DNA of 29,117 nucleotides from NCBI GenBank assembly GCA_919902485.1, contig CAKKRB010000027.1, positions 1 through 29,117 of the forward strand, given 5' to 3'. Positions within the stretch are counted from its first letter, which is position 1; every line of letters starts with the position of its first letter. The position numbers and the translations under genes were made by a program. This DNA comes from Omnitrophica bacterium GWA2_41_15. Lineage in GTDB: Bacteria; Omnitrophota; Gorgyraeia; Gorgyraeales; Gorgyraeaceae. Positions 23,159 through 29,117 of the stretch are shown piece after piece. Below the pieces are notes generated by a model that searched no databases, had not been told where the DNA came from, and saw only the letters and a list, made by a program, of their open reading frames with translations.

Positions 23159-24202
23159 GTGAAGAAAAAGGCAGTTGCATTACTTTCAGGGGGGTTGGAC
23201 AGCACGCTTGCTATAAAGCTAATGCTTGAACAGGGCGTAGAAGTGCACGCCTTGAATTTTCTTACAATATTCTGTAACTGCACTTCCAAGGGCTGCAGGC
23301 ACCAGGCAACGAAAGTAGCAGAGGAATTTAAAATTCCTATCAAAGTCATGAATATAACAGAAGAATATATGGAGGTAGTTAAAAATCCGAAACATCCAAG
23401 AGGCAGAAATATGAATCCATGCATTGACTGCAGGATATTTACTTTTAAGAAGGCAAAAGAATTTATGCGCGAGATAGACGCTTCTTTCATAATAACAGGA
23501 GAGGTGTTGGGCCAGAGGCCTATGTCTCAAAGAAGGCAGTCTATAATGACAATAGAAAAAGAAACAGGTCTTAATGGCCTTATTTTAAGGCCGCTTTCCG
23601 CTAAATTTTTTGAACCTACGATACCTGAAGTAGAAGGCGCAGTAGATAGAAATAAACTTCTGGATATTCAGGGCAGAAGGCGCGATAAGCAAATGGCTCT
23701 GGCAAAAGAATTCGATATAAATGATTATCCATGTCCTGCTGGCGGATGCCTTTTGACAGACACATGTTTTTCAGCCAGAATAAAAGATCTTTTTAAATAT
23801 GTGCCCGAATACGATATCAGCGACCTGCATCTTTTAAAGATAGGGAGGCATTTCAGGGTCTCTGATAATCTGAAATTGATCATCGGCAGGGATGAAAAAG
23901 AAAATCAAAGACTTTTATCTTTCTCAAAACAAGGCGATTATGTTTTTGATATTTTAGATATACCCAGCGCTATTGGCCTTGCCAGGAGCAGCGAAACGAA
24001 TACCTTACCTGTCATTGCGAAGCACGAAGTGCCGAAGCAATCTCGAGACATTGAACTAATCGCGTCAATATTAGCCAGATACTCAGACGAAGATGGGAAG
24101 CCTTTGACTGTATCGTATAAAATACTGCCCAGCCAGGAATGGCAAAATATTTCAGCCAGCCCAGCATCAGAAGAATCACTAAAAAACTTTCGAATAATTT
24201 AG
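23159..24202 (+). CDS. PP-loop ATPase, tRNA-thiolation (ThiI/MnmA-like) protein
   Basis: 347 residues from GTG 23159, 5 bases after GGGAGAGG. The N-terminal PP-loop SGGLDST (residues 10-16) activates a tRNA base by adenylation. Cysteines are conserved in FCNCTSKGC, CIDCR and CPAGGCLL, suggesting a metal or sulfur-transfer role. The region from about 215 (GRHFRVSDNLKLIIGRDEKEN) resembles an NFACT-R/DUF814-type domain. THUMP and rhodanese domains of classic ThiI are absent, so the modified base is uncertain. A palindromic repeat is inserted in frame near residues 285-297. Confidence 0.75.
   Translation: MKKKAVALLSGGLDSTLAIKLMLEQGVEVHALNFLTIFCNCTSKGCRHQATKVAEEFKIPIKVMNITEEYMEVVKNPKHPRGRNMNPCIDCRIFTFKKAKEFMREIDASFIITGEVLGQRPMSQRRQSIMTIEKETGLNGLILRPLSAKFFEPTIPEVEGAVDRNKLLDIQGRRRDKQMALAKEFDINDYPCPAGGCLLTDTCFSARIKDLFKYVPEYDISDLHLLKIGRHFRVSDNLKLIIGRDEKENQRLLSFSKQGDYVFDILDIPSAIGLARSSETNTLPVIAKHEVPKQSRDIELIASILARYSDEDGKPLTVSYKILPSQEWQNISASPASEESLKNFRII
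24011..24049. repeat. CATTGCGA-type repeat inside the PP-loop gene
   Basis: GTCATTGCGAAGCAC...CCGAAGCAATCTCGAG: ATTGC pairs with GCAAT, and GCAC with GTGC around GAA. The CATTGCGA...GAAGCAATCTC pattern is a common bacterial intergenic palindrome. Here it is translated in frame as VIAKHEVPKQSRD. Confidence 0.8.
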
Positions 24203-24211
24203 AACAATTAA

Positions 24212-24271
24212 GATTCCGCAAAAACCTTTGCGGAATCAAGCAAAAATAAGCGCCAATTGGCATTTTTGCTT
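24212..24271 (+). terminator. two hairpins after the PP-loop gene
   Basis: Hairpin 1: GATTCCGCAAA (24212-24222) with TTTGCGGAATC (24227-24237). Hairpin 2: AAGCAAAAAT (24238-24247) with ATTTTTGCTT (24262-24271), containing GCCAATTGGC. The second ends in T-rich sequence and may terminate the upstream transcript. Its last bases start the -35 box of the next promoter. Together with the promoter, leader and repeats that follow, this accounts for the stretch 24203-24511. Confidence 0.55.
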
Positions 24272-24297
24272 GACATTTGATAATTATGTGGTATACT
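24270..24297 (+). promoter_or_regulatory. strong sigma70 promoter for the sigma/GGDEF/ATPase locus
   Basis: Perfect TTGACA (24270-24275), 16-base spacer, TATACT (24292-24297). The start is expected near 24304, giving a leader of about 208 bases before the first ORF. Confidence 0.85.
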
Positions 24298-24303
24298 AAT
24301 TAT

Positions 24304-24402
24304 ATACTTTATAAAAGACTTTCTCTTACTCGGGCATTGCCTCTTACAGGCCTCTCTCCCATGGCGAGGACAAGATTTTAAGAGACATGCCCGGGTTTTT
24401 TT
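24304..24402 (+). ncRNA. structured leader RNA ending in a terminator (attenuator or sRNA)
   Basis: CGGGCAT (24331-24337) pairs with ATGCCCG (24387-24393), followed at once by GG and seven T (24396-24402), a terminator. The enclosed 49 bases can form GCCT-CTTAC-AGGC or CCTC...GAGG hairpins. CTCTTA (24323-24328) is complementary to TAAGAG (24379-24384), which is incompatible with nested pairing: either a pseudoknot or an alternative fold. It matches no riboswitch class that I recognise. It could be a stand-alone small RNA. Confidence 0.5.
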
Positions 24403-24411
24403 AATGAGCAT

Positions 24412-24451
24412 GTCACTTATGGAGCGAGTGAAACGAGCGAACATAAGTGAC
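24412..24451. repeat. inverted repeat in the leader
   Basis: GTCACTTATG (24412-24421) pairs with CATAAGTGAC (24442-24451); the loop contains GAGCGAGTG and ACGAGCGA. It lies between the leader terminator and the GA hairpin. Confidence 0.75.
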
Positions 24452-24463
24452 TGTGCGAATTAA

Positions 24464-24501
24464 TCCCGAGCAACCCTATTTTTTCATCAAGTTGCGAGGG
24501 G
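24464..24501 (+). promoter_or_regulatory. GA-loop hairpin masking a ribosome-binding site, copy B
   Basis: TCCC-GA-GCAAC (24464-24474) pairs with GTTGC-GA-GGGG (24491-24501), leaving tandem G.A pairs between two helices, with TTTTTTCATC in the loop. The 3' strand GAGGGG is the ribosome-binding site for the ATG at 24512. The same element is at 10617-10658 without a gene. Confidence 0.6.
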
Positions 24502-24511
24502 TAAGATACAA

Positions 24512-24742
24512 ATGATCCCAGCTAAAACTAAAATCTCATCCAAAATAATCTCTCTAATATTGGCCCAGATATTTTTGGCTGCCAGCTTAACCTATCCAGA
24601 AACTCACATAGGCCGGATAAGGCATATACCAGATATATATACACAAAGTAACTTAAGGCCTGCAATGATTATTACAGCTTTAGGCGATTTTGCTCCAAGG
24701 GACTTGAGGTTACCGAATAGAAGTTCTAGAAGAGGGTTATAG
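24512..24742 (+). CDS. 76-residue exported peptide with LRxP motif
   Basis: Preceded by GAGGGG. A lysine-containing start and a hydrophobic segment (about 11-27, IISLILAQIFLAASL) form a signal peptide or anchor. NLRPAM (47-52) and LRLP (65-68) follow. No family is recognised. The next gene has the same plan at its N-terminus (hydrophobic stretch, then LRSQLRAP), so the two are related in design. It could be a truncated copy, a leader peptide or a small secreted protein. Confidence 0.55.
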   Translation: MIPAKTKISSKIISLILAQIFLAASLTYPETHIGRIRHIPDIYTQSNLRPAMIITALGDFAPRDLRLPNRSSRRGL

Positions 24743-24749
24743 TTTTTCT

Positions 24750-24779
24750 AACCTGGTCAAAATCTCCAGGTTGCTTTTT
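24750..24779 (+). terminator. hairpin with T-run overlapping the next start
   Basis: AACCTGG (24750-24756) pairs with CCAGGTT (24766-24772), followed by GCTTTTTATG, the ATG being the start of the large gene. It could act as an attenuator or reduce translation, as the only ribosome-binding-like AGG lies in the right arm. Confidence 0.55.
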
Positions 24780-27700
24780 ATGCCAAATTTCAAAAAGACA
24801 TTTAATTTTAAAATTATATTGCTGATCATGGCCAGTGTATTTTTCTTGAACAGTATGGCATATGGTATTGGTGCATCTCTGAGAAGCCAGCTTAGAGCGC
24901 CTATAGGCAAGGGAATAGAAAGGGCAGGGGCCTTGTTGCCTGATGATGGCGCATCACAACTTGCATTTGCAAAGCGTCTGATGGTAGAAGCCATGAAATT
25001 ATTATTGGCAGATGACATATCTTCATTGTATGAGGCAAGGAGCAATGTATGGAGGGCGATTACGATTTACAGAACAGTAAGTGCAAAGTCTGGGTCTAAC
25101 AGCCAGCCGTATGCAGTAAGCATTAAAAGCCTGCCTGCAGCAAATTCTGTATTGGAACAGATTGATAGAAAGATAGCCAATACTAATCTGGCACGCTTAT
25201 TGAGAACAAAGGATACAAAGGAAGCAATAAGTCTAGCGGCCAACTTAATGGATGGGAGTGAAGAGGGGAATGCGATTTTGCTACTTCTTAGCGCATTTAT
25301 AAAAGGAGATGCTTCTCACAAGGTAATAAACTTAAATCTACCCACACAACATTCTGAAGATATAACCCAGGATATAATCCTCAGATTACCGCGTATAGCA
25401 GAACTGTTTAAAGGCAAAGCTACATTTAAAACCTATCTTTATAGAGTCATTAGAAACCGCTGTCTAAATACCCGCAGAGACATTGACAGGGAAGAAAGAA
25501 GAAACAGGAGGCTGTTTGCAGATAATGGAGCCTATGGAAATAATGGATTCGCAGACCGTAATCATACGCCTGCAGCGCTAATTTCTATGTTAACTCAAGA
25601 ACAAATGGACCGTCTTGAACGCGCTATTGCGCGGGATAATAATTCTATAAGAAAAAAAGCTCTTACAGAATGGTTAAACCTCTTTAAGCAAGATGGAAAG
25701 GAGTACGGATCTTATCTTAAAATAGAGCAACAGTTTGGCCTTAAGCCAAATACAATGAAGAAATGGGTCCACCGTCTAAAAATAGAGGCAAGGCTGATTA
25801 AAAGCCAGAAGCCGCAGCTGGCAGCTAATGTCCAGCGGACCCCGGATGGATTGAATAAGCATTTTAAGATTCTTGCCAATGTAGATTTAGAGGGGATTAT
25901 CAAGAGAGATTTTAAAAAAGACCCGAATAAAGAGGGCATATGGGTTATGTTCGGGGACATGTCTGCAATAAGGCTTTTAAATACTGTGTATTCTCCGGAG
26001 ATAATCGACATATTAATACCCATGGCAATAAGGGTTGTAGAAAGAGCTTTGGGTAAATATGGCGGAAAAGCTAGCAGGATAGGGATAAAAGGGGATGAGA
26101 TATGGGTGCTTTTGCCTTCTAAATATTCTAAGGAGCAAGTGGATAATATAAGAAGAGAGGTCCAGGAAAGAGTCGCTAAGTCTATCACAGGTATGTACTG
26201 GGGATGCAAGGTAATGTTATTGCAGAACGGGAAAACAGTTGATCCAGTTTCTCTCGAATATGATGCAAAGGACCTTTTTAACCAGATTCAAGGCATATCA
26301 TATGCTGTTTTAGGCAAAGAGGATTTGGTGCCTGGGTTTTATAAAGCGATGGATGGAATTTTTATGTATTTTAAAGGCCCTGATAAATTATTGTTAGCTG
26401 ACCCTGAATCATACAAAGAAAATTTACACAGCCTCATGGATGAAAATATAAAGAAATTAAATAGACGCCTAAAAGATAGAGACGTGACAGTAGTTATTGA
26501 TAAGGGCATAGAGCCATTCGGATTATTAAGCCCGATGGTATTCTTCGGGGCTACGCAAAAAGGCGAGGATGTAAAGGCATCTATGGAGCGGGCTGAGAGG
26601 ATTCTGAATGTAGAAAAGGGACATGGAGAGGAGGGCGGCACAGATTCTATGCTTGACCCAGAGCATAAGAAATATGTGGATTTAGAAGAAAGGACATTAA
26701 ATCCGCTCACTGAAGAAGAGCAAGGCGATACAATAGGCATAATGGCAGGCAATGAAGAGGTTTCAGGCGTTAAGGTTACAGCCAACATGCTTGACCGGAC
26801 ATACACAGCAATTGGGGAAAGGCATCTCAGGGCGCTCGCAGAGCCATGGCTGGAACCTGGGCTTGCCCAGGCCATGGTCAGGCATACTAATCAGTCGGCA
26901 GTTGTAGGATTATTGGATATAAGGTATATACTGAAAGGCAGGCTTCTTACAGCCCTTGAAAAAAAGTTCCCAACCAGAGAAGATAAGATTACGAAACTGC
27001 GCGGCCAGGTTGATGATATATTTGGCCTTACAGTGGCGTTTAAATATTTTAATGATGGCCTTACAGGGGAAATTGTCCAGGAACTTGGCTTACCAAGCGA
27101 AGGCCATACCATGGGAAACAAGGTTCTAAAAGCAGAAGCAAAGGCCATTCTTAAAGAAGTAATCGCTAAGCTTGAGCGGCAAAACATACTTTTATTCAGG
27201 GGACCGCCTGACAACTGGTGGTTTTTGTTTCTTGGGCCATTAGCGCAGGATTTTGACCAGAGTCCAGAAAAGATAGAGCGTTTTGTTGACGATATTGCAA
27301 AGGCTGTAAATGGCGCTCTGGCAGGCCTCGGCCTGGAGGATGTAGAAGTAAAATTACGGATGAATCTGGTGTCGTCAACAGCTTATGGCAAGGGAGTAGC
27401 CTCTATTATTAGTACTGCAAAGGATCTGGCGAAATGTAGAGATTCAAATAGTTTTTCTAACCCTGATAAAGACAAGGCAACTACAAAAAGCGGTAATGTG
27501 GTCAAGATATATAACCCTCAAAAGCGTCCTGCATTTCTTGAGGAATTGTCCCTGATTACAGAACAGAGAAGAAAACAAGGCATCGGCTTTTTGACAGATA
27601 AAAGAATAGACATAATAAACAGGCGGGGGAAAACAGGGCCATTATCGGCAAATGACATAGATACTATGAGAGTTATGCATATAAGCGGCTGGTTAAAAGG

Positions 27701-28298
27701 AGAGGATTTAGATATACATAAAAGGCTAGCCTATAATGCAACATTAACGGGGAACCCAAAAGATTTTCCAAAAGAATTGCCTAATTCAGGGCATCTGCGC
27801 ATATCTATTAATGGAAATGCGCCCATTGGGGACAATGAAGATATGGCAAACGAAATTACAGAAAGGTTTGAAAGGATATTCAATAAGCCGGAATTGTATT
27901 ATATAAAAGATTTGGCTTTTAAATTATCTTTTATCGGCCAGGAAATGCTTGCGAATGCTATTAGGCACGGCAGGGGGGTTATTGATATTTACTACTCTTT
28001 CACTAAAGAAATGGCAGAATTGAAAGTTATAAACGCGCCGCAGGAAGATTTTGATCCTGAAAACCTTCCTGACCCTCTAAAAGAAGAAAACCTTTTAAAA
28101 ACCAGCGGCAGAGGCATCTTTATTATCAAGGACTTTTTAGAAGGTTATAAATCAGCAAGTTTTAAAATGGAATTTGTGAATGATAAAGTAGTGGCTACTT
28201 TAAAGGTTCCTCTGGATTCTTCTGCTACATTGGCCAGTAATCATGAAGCCAAGCCAATAGAGGTTTTGGAAAACGGCGCTATTCGTTCCGCATTGTAA
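24780..28298 (+). CDS. large fusion: export-type N-terminus, ECF-sigma-like, two GGDEF-like, RsbW-like ATPase
   Basis: 1172 residues from ATG 24780 (TTG 24771 lies within a hairpin). In order: basic start and hydrophobic helix (10-30) with LRSQLRAP (34-41); helical region; ECF-sigma region 2-like part (about 165-245; SEDITQDIILRL, FKTYLYRVIRNRCLNTRR); region 4-like helix-turn-helix (about 270-342; YLKIEQQFGLKPNTMKKWVHRL); a degenerate GGDEF-like domain (about 385-615, KGDEI at 437-441); a second (about 705-885, FKYFNDG at 754-760, RGPPD where GGDEF would be); a HATPase_c domain (about 1040-1146) with N box EMLANAIRHG (1055-1064) and G box TSGRGIFI (1108-1115), as in RsbW/SpoIIAB anti-sigma kinases. 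Domain calls are by eye. Function is unknown; self-controlled transcription switching is inference. Confidence 0.7.
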   Translation: MPNFKKTFNFKIILLIMASVFFLNSMAYGIGASLRSQLRAPIGKGIERAGALLPDDGASQLAFAKRLMVEAMKLLLADDISSLYEARSNVWRAITIYRTVSAKSGSNSQPYAVSIKSLPAANSVLEQIDRKIANTNLARLLRTKDTKEAISLAANLMDGSEEGNAILLLLSAFIKGDASHKVINLNLPTQHSEDITQDIILRLPRIAELFKGKATFKTYLYRVIRNRCLNTRRDIDREERRNRRLFADNGAYGNNGFADRNHTPAALISMLTQEQMDRLERAIARDNNSIRKKALTEWLNLFKQDGKEYGSYLKIEQQFGLKPNTMKKWVHRLKIEARLIKSQKPQLAANVQRTPDGLNKHFKILANVDLEGIIKRDFKKDPNKEGIWVMFGDMSAIRLLNTVYSPEIIDILIPMAIRVVERALGKYGGKASRIGIKGDEIWVLLPSKYSKEQVDNIRREVQERVAKSITGMYWGCKVMLLQNGKTVDPVSLEYDAKDLFNQIQGISYAVLGKEDLVPGFYKAMDGIFMYFKGPDKLLLADPESYKENLHSLMDENIKKLNRRLKDRDVTVVIDKGIEPFGLLSPMVFFGATQKGEDVKASMERAERILNVEKGHGEEGGTDSMLDPEHKKYVDLEERTLNPLTEEEQGDTIGIMAGNEEVSGVKVTANMLDRTYTAIGERHLRALAEPWLEPGLAQAMVRHTNQSAVVGLLDIRYILKGRLLTALEKKFPTREDKITKLRGQVDDIFGLTVAFKYFNDGLTGEIVQELGLPSEGHTMGNKVLKAEAKAILKEVIAKLERQNILLFRGPPDNWWFLFLGPLAQDFDQSPEKIERFVDDIAKAVNGALAGLGLEDVEVKLRMNLVSSTAYGKGVASIISTAKDLAKCRDSNSFSNPDKDKATTKSGNVVKIYNPQKRPAFLEELSLITEQRRKQGIGFLTDKRIDIINRRGKTGPLSANDIDTMRVMHISGWLKGEDLDIHKRLAYNATLTGNPKDFPKELPNSGHLRISINGNAPIGDNEDMANEITERFERIFNKPELYYIKDLAFKLSFIGQEMLANAIRHGRGVIDIYYSFTKEMAELKVINAPQEDFDPENLPDPLKEENLLKTSGRGIFIIKDFLEGYKSASFKMEFVNDKVVATLKVPLDSSATLASNHEAKPIEVLENGAIRSAL

Positions 28299-28306
28299 AG
28301 TTAGGT

Positions 28307-28435
28307 TTATTTATGGAGATAGAGCAGTTTTAACCGGCCCCCTAAAATTTCGTAATCCCTATCTTTTGTTACAAAGGTCAGATTTTTATCAAGGCTTAAT
28401 GCGGCAATATAGCTATCAACCGTGCTTAGAAGTAG
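28307..28435 (-). pseudogene. VapC-type PIN toxin remnant (C-terminal part)
   Basis: Reading leftward from about 28435 gives LLLSTVDSYIAALSL, then KNLTFVTKDRDYEIL, to TAA at 28307. This is the typical C-terminal third of a PIN-domain ribonuclease (VDxYIAAL...LVTxDxDF). A TAG stands in frame just upstream and the N-terminal catalytic part is missing, so it is a deletion remnant. Confidence 0.7.
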
Positions 28436-28583
28436 CTATCCCATATCTTTTATATTTTTGTTGTTCTAAAAGCCTTTCTTGTCGCCGTAGTTTTATAAGG
28501 TCTTGGGTAGATACTCCTTTTAAAATGCCTCTTGAATTGCGTATAAGGTTCTTTTTGGCCTTAATAGAAAGTGTCCGTGTCAT
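28416..28583 (-). CDS. VapB-like antitoxin, probably truncated
   Basis: 55 residues from ATG 28583, preceded by GAGGGA. ILKGVSTQDLIKLRRQERLLEQQKY resembles the toxin-binding tail of small antitoxins encoded before PIN toxins. The frame ends at a TGA inside the PIN remnant, one frame away, so a deletion removed the junction between the two genes. Whether it is still expressed is unclear; a promoter-like sequence lies upstream. Confidence 0.55.
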   Translation of the reverse strand: MTRTLSIKAKKNLIRNSRGILKGVSTQDLIKLRRQERLLEQQKYKRYGIATSKHG

Positions 28584-28603
28584 TTTATTATCCCTCTACA
28601 TAA

Positions 28604-28632
28604 AGCATACAATACGATTCCAATCTTTTCAA
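28604..28632 (-). promoter_or_regulatory. possible promoter of the antitoxin gene
   Basis: On the minus strand TTGAAA (28632-28627), a 17-base spacer, TATGCT (28609-28604), about 20 bases before the antitoxin ATG. Confidence 0.5.
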
Positions 28633-28696
28633 TAACAAAAACCCAAATATTTTCTTGCCATCATAAGCCATTCCATATATAATTAATTCCTTAGCC

Positions 28697-28748
28697 AATT
28701 TAGCCCCCGCTGCTTCGCTTTGCGAAGCAAAGCGACGGGGGCTAAATT
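28697..28748. repeat. inverted repeat before glmU
   Basis: Perfect 13-bp arms AATTTAGCCCCCG (28697-28709) and CGGGGGCTAAATT (28736-28748). The 26-base loop contains GCTTCGC-TTT-GCGAAGC, a second hairpin. It may terminate transcripts or be another mobile palindrome. With the VapBC remnant and its promoter it fills most of the stretch 28299-28767. Confidence 0.8.
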
Positions 28749-28767
28749 CAAAGGCTATCATACATTT

Positions 28768-29117
28768 ATGAAAAACATAGCTACTATTATACTTGCCGCT
28801 GGCGAAGGCACAAGGATGAAATCCTCTCTGCCAAAGGTGCTTCACAGTATCTGCGGCAAGCCAATGGCGCAGTACTTGATTGATAATGTCAATTCCATAG
28901 GCATGGAAAAGATATGGATCATTATAGGCCACAGGGCAGACCTTGTTAAAGAAAGGCTTGGGCCAGGGATTAAGTGCATAATACAGGACGAACTTTTAGG
29001 CACAGGAGACGCTGTTTCAAGGGCCAGAAGCGCCATAATAAAAGACAATAAAATAGAAAATATCCTGATATTATACGGGGATACGCCGCTTTTAAGCCAG
29101 GATATAATACAGAAGCT
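28768..29117 (+). CDS. glmU: GlmU, N-terminal uridylyltransferase part (cut by window edge)
   Basis: 116 codons are visible. LAAGEGTRMKSSLPKVLH (residues 9-26) is the nucleotidyltransferase signature, and LLGTGDAV plus LYGDTPLL follow, as in GlmU. It makes UDP-GlcNAc from GlcNAc-1-phosphate and UTP (the acetyltransferase half would lie downstream). No strong ribosome-binding site is visible before the ATG. The gene continues beyond the window, so the bifunctional nature is assumed. Confidence 0.88.
   Translation, partial: MKNIATIILAAGEGTRMKSSLPKVLHSICGKPMAQYLIDNVNSIGMEKIWIIIGHRADLVKERLGPGIKCIIQDELLGTGDAVSRARSAIIKDNKIENILILYGDTPLLSQDIIQK

Noticed and set aside
24304..24402. Assignment of the leader to a known riboswitch (c-di-GMP, fluoride, preQ1, glutamine)
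   Set aside because: None of the conserved core sequences of these classes can be seen.
28366..28635. 89-residue plus-strand ORF
   Set aside because: It is antisense to the antitoxin and PIN remnant, whose protein similarity is much clearer.
28588..28932. 114-residue minus-strand ORF overlapping the glmU start
   Set aside because: Most of it is antisense to the clear GlmU signature and through a palindrome; its last codons overlap the antitoxin promoter. No recognisable domain.

Overview
This 29-kb window looks like the replication-origin region, plus adjoining housekeeping operons, of an uncultured bacterium, most likely Candidatus Omnitrophota (OP3) or a close PVC-type relative. That assignment is inference. 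It rests on an A+T-rich genome, a type IV-like pseudopilin, a surface protein with the TTYYPAPYGAYDEL start and GIGTT(N/S)P repeats, and large proteins with a hydrophobic start followed by an LRxP motif. No rRNA or species marker is present.

Layout. At 1-2100, dnaN (5' end only) and dnaA run leftward; a DnaA-box cluster lies between them and more boxes lie at the dnaA promoter, so this is the probable oriC. Divergently, a promoter at about 2052 starts a long rightward gene string: rpmH, rnpA, yidD, yidC, a Jag_N protein, parA, parB (two parS sites), ndk, yicC, gmk, rpoZ, coaC, coaB and a pseudopilin, ending at a terminator near 10.4 kb. Region 10.4-11.2 kb is a tRNA cluster (Cys, Leu, a truncated tRNA, Val) embedded in repeats. 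Next come thrS-infC-rpmI-rplT, a potassium-uptake operon (two TrkA/RCK proteins, a 36-residue membrane peptide, TrkH, an exported OB-fold-like protein), pheS - surface protein - pheT, a 6S RNA gene with its own promoter upstream of rarA, and a PP-loop tRNA-thiolation-type gene. A strong promoter at 24270 with a structured leader precedes a 76-aa exported peptide and a 1172-aa multidomain protein. The window closes with a decayed VapBC toxin-antitoxin pair and the start of glmU.

Two things stand out. First, the 1172-aa protein (24780-28298) appears to combine a hydrophobic export-type N-terminus, ECF-sigma region 2 and region 4-like segments, two degenerate GGDEF-like segments and a C-terminal RsbW-like ATPase: a sigma factor and its anti-sigma kinase in one chain. 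Second, the region is saturated with palindromic repeat families that sit on gene boundaries and inside genes. They supply stop codons (thrS, rarA), a C-terminal tail (coaB), ribosome-binding sites (rpoZ, the pseudopilin, trkH) and in-frame peptide insertions (parB, the PP-loop gene). One family shows compensatory changes in its two arms, which argues for selection on, or gene conversion of, a folded structure.
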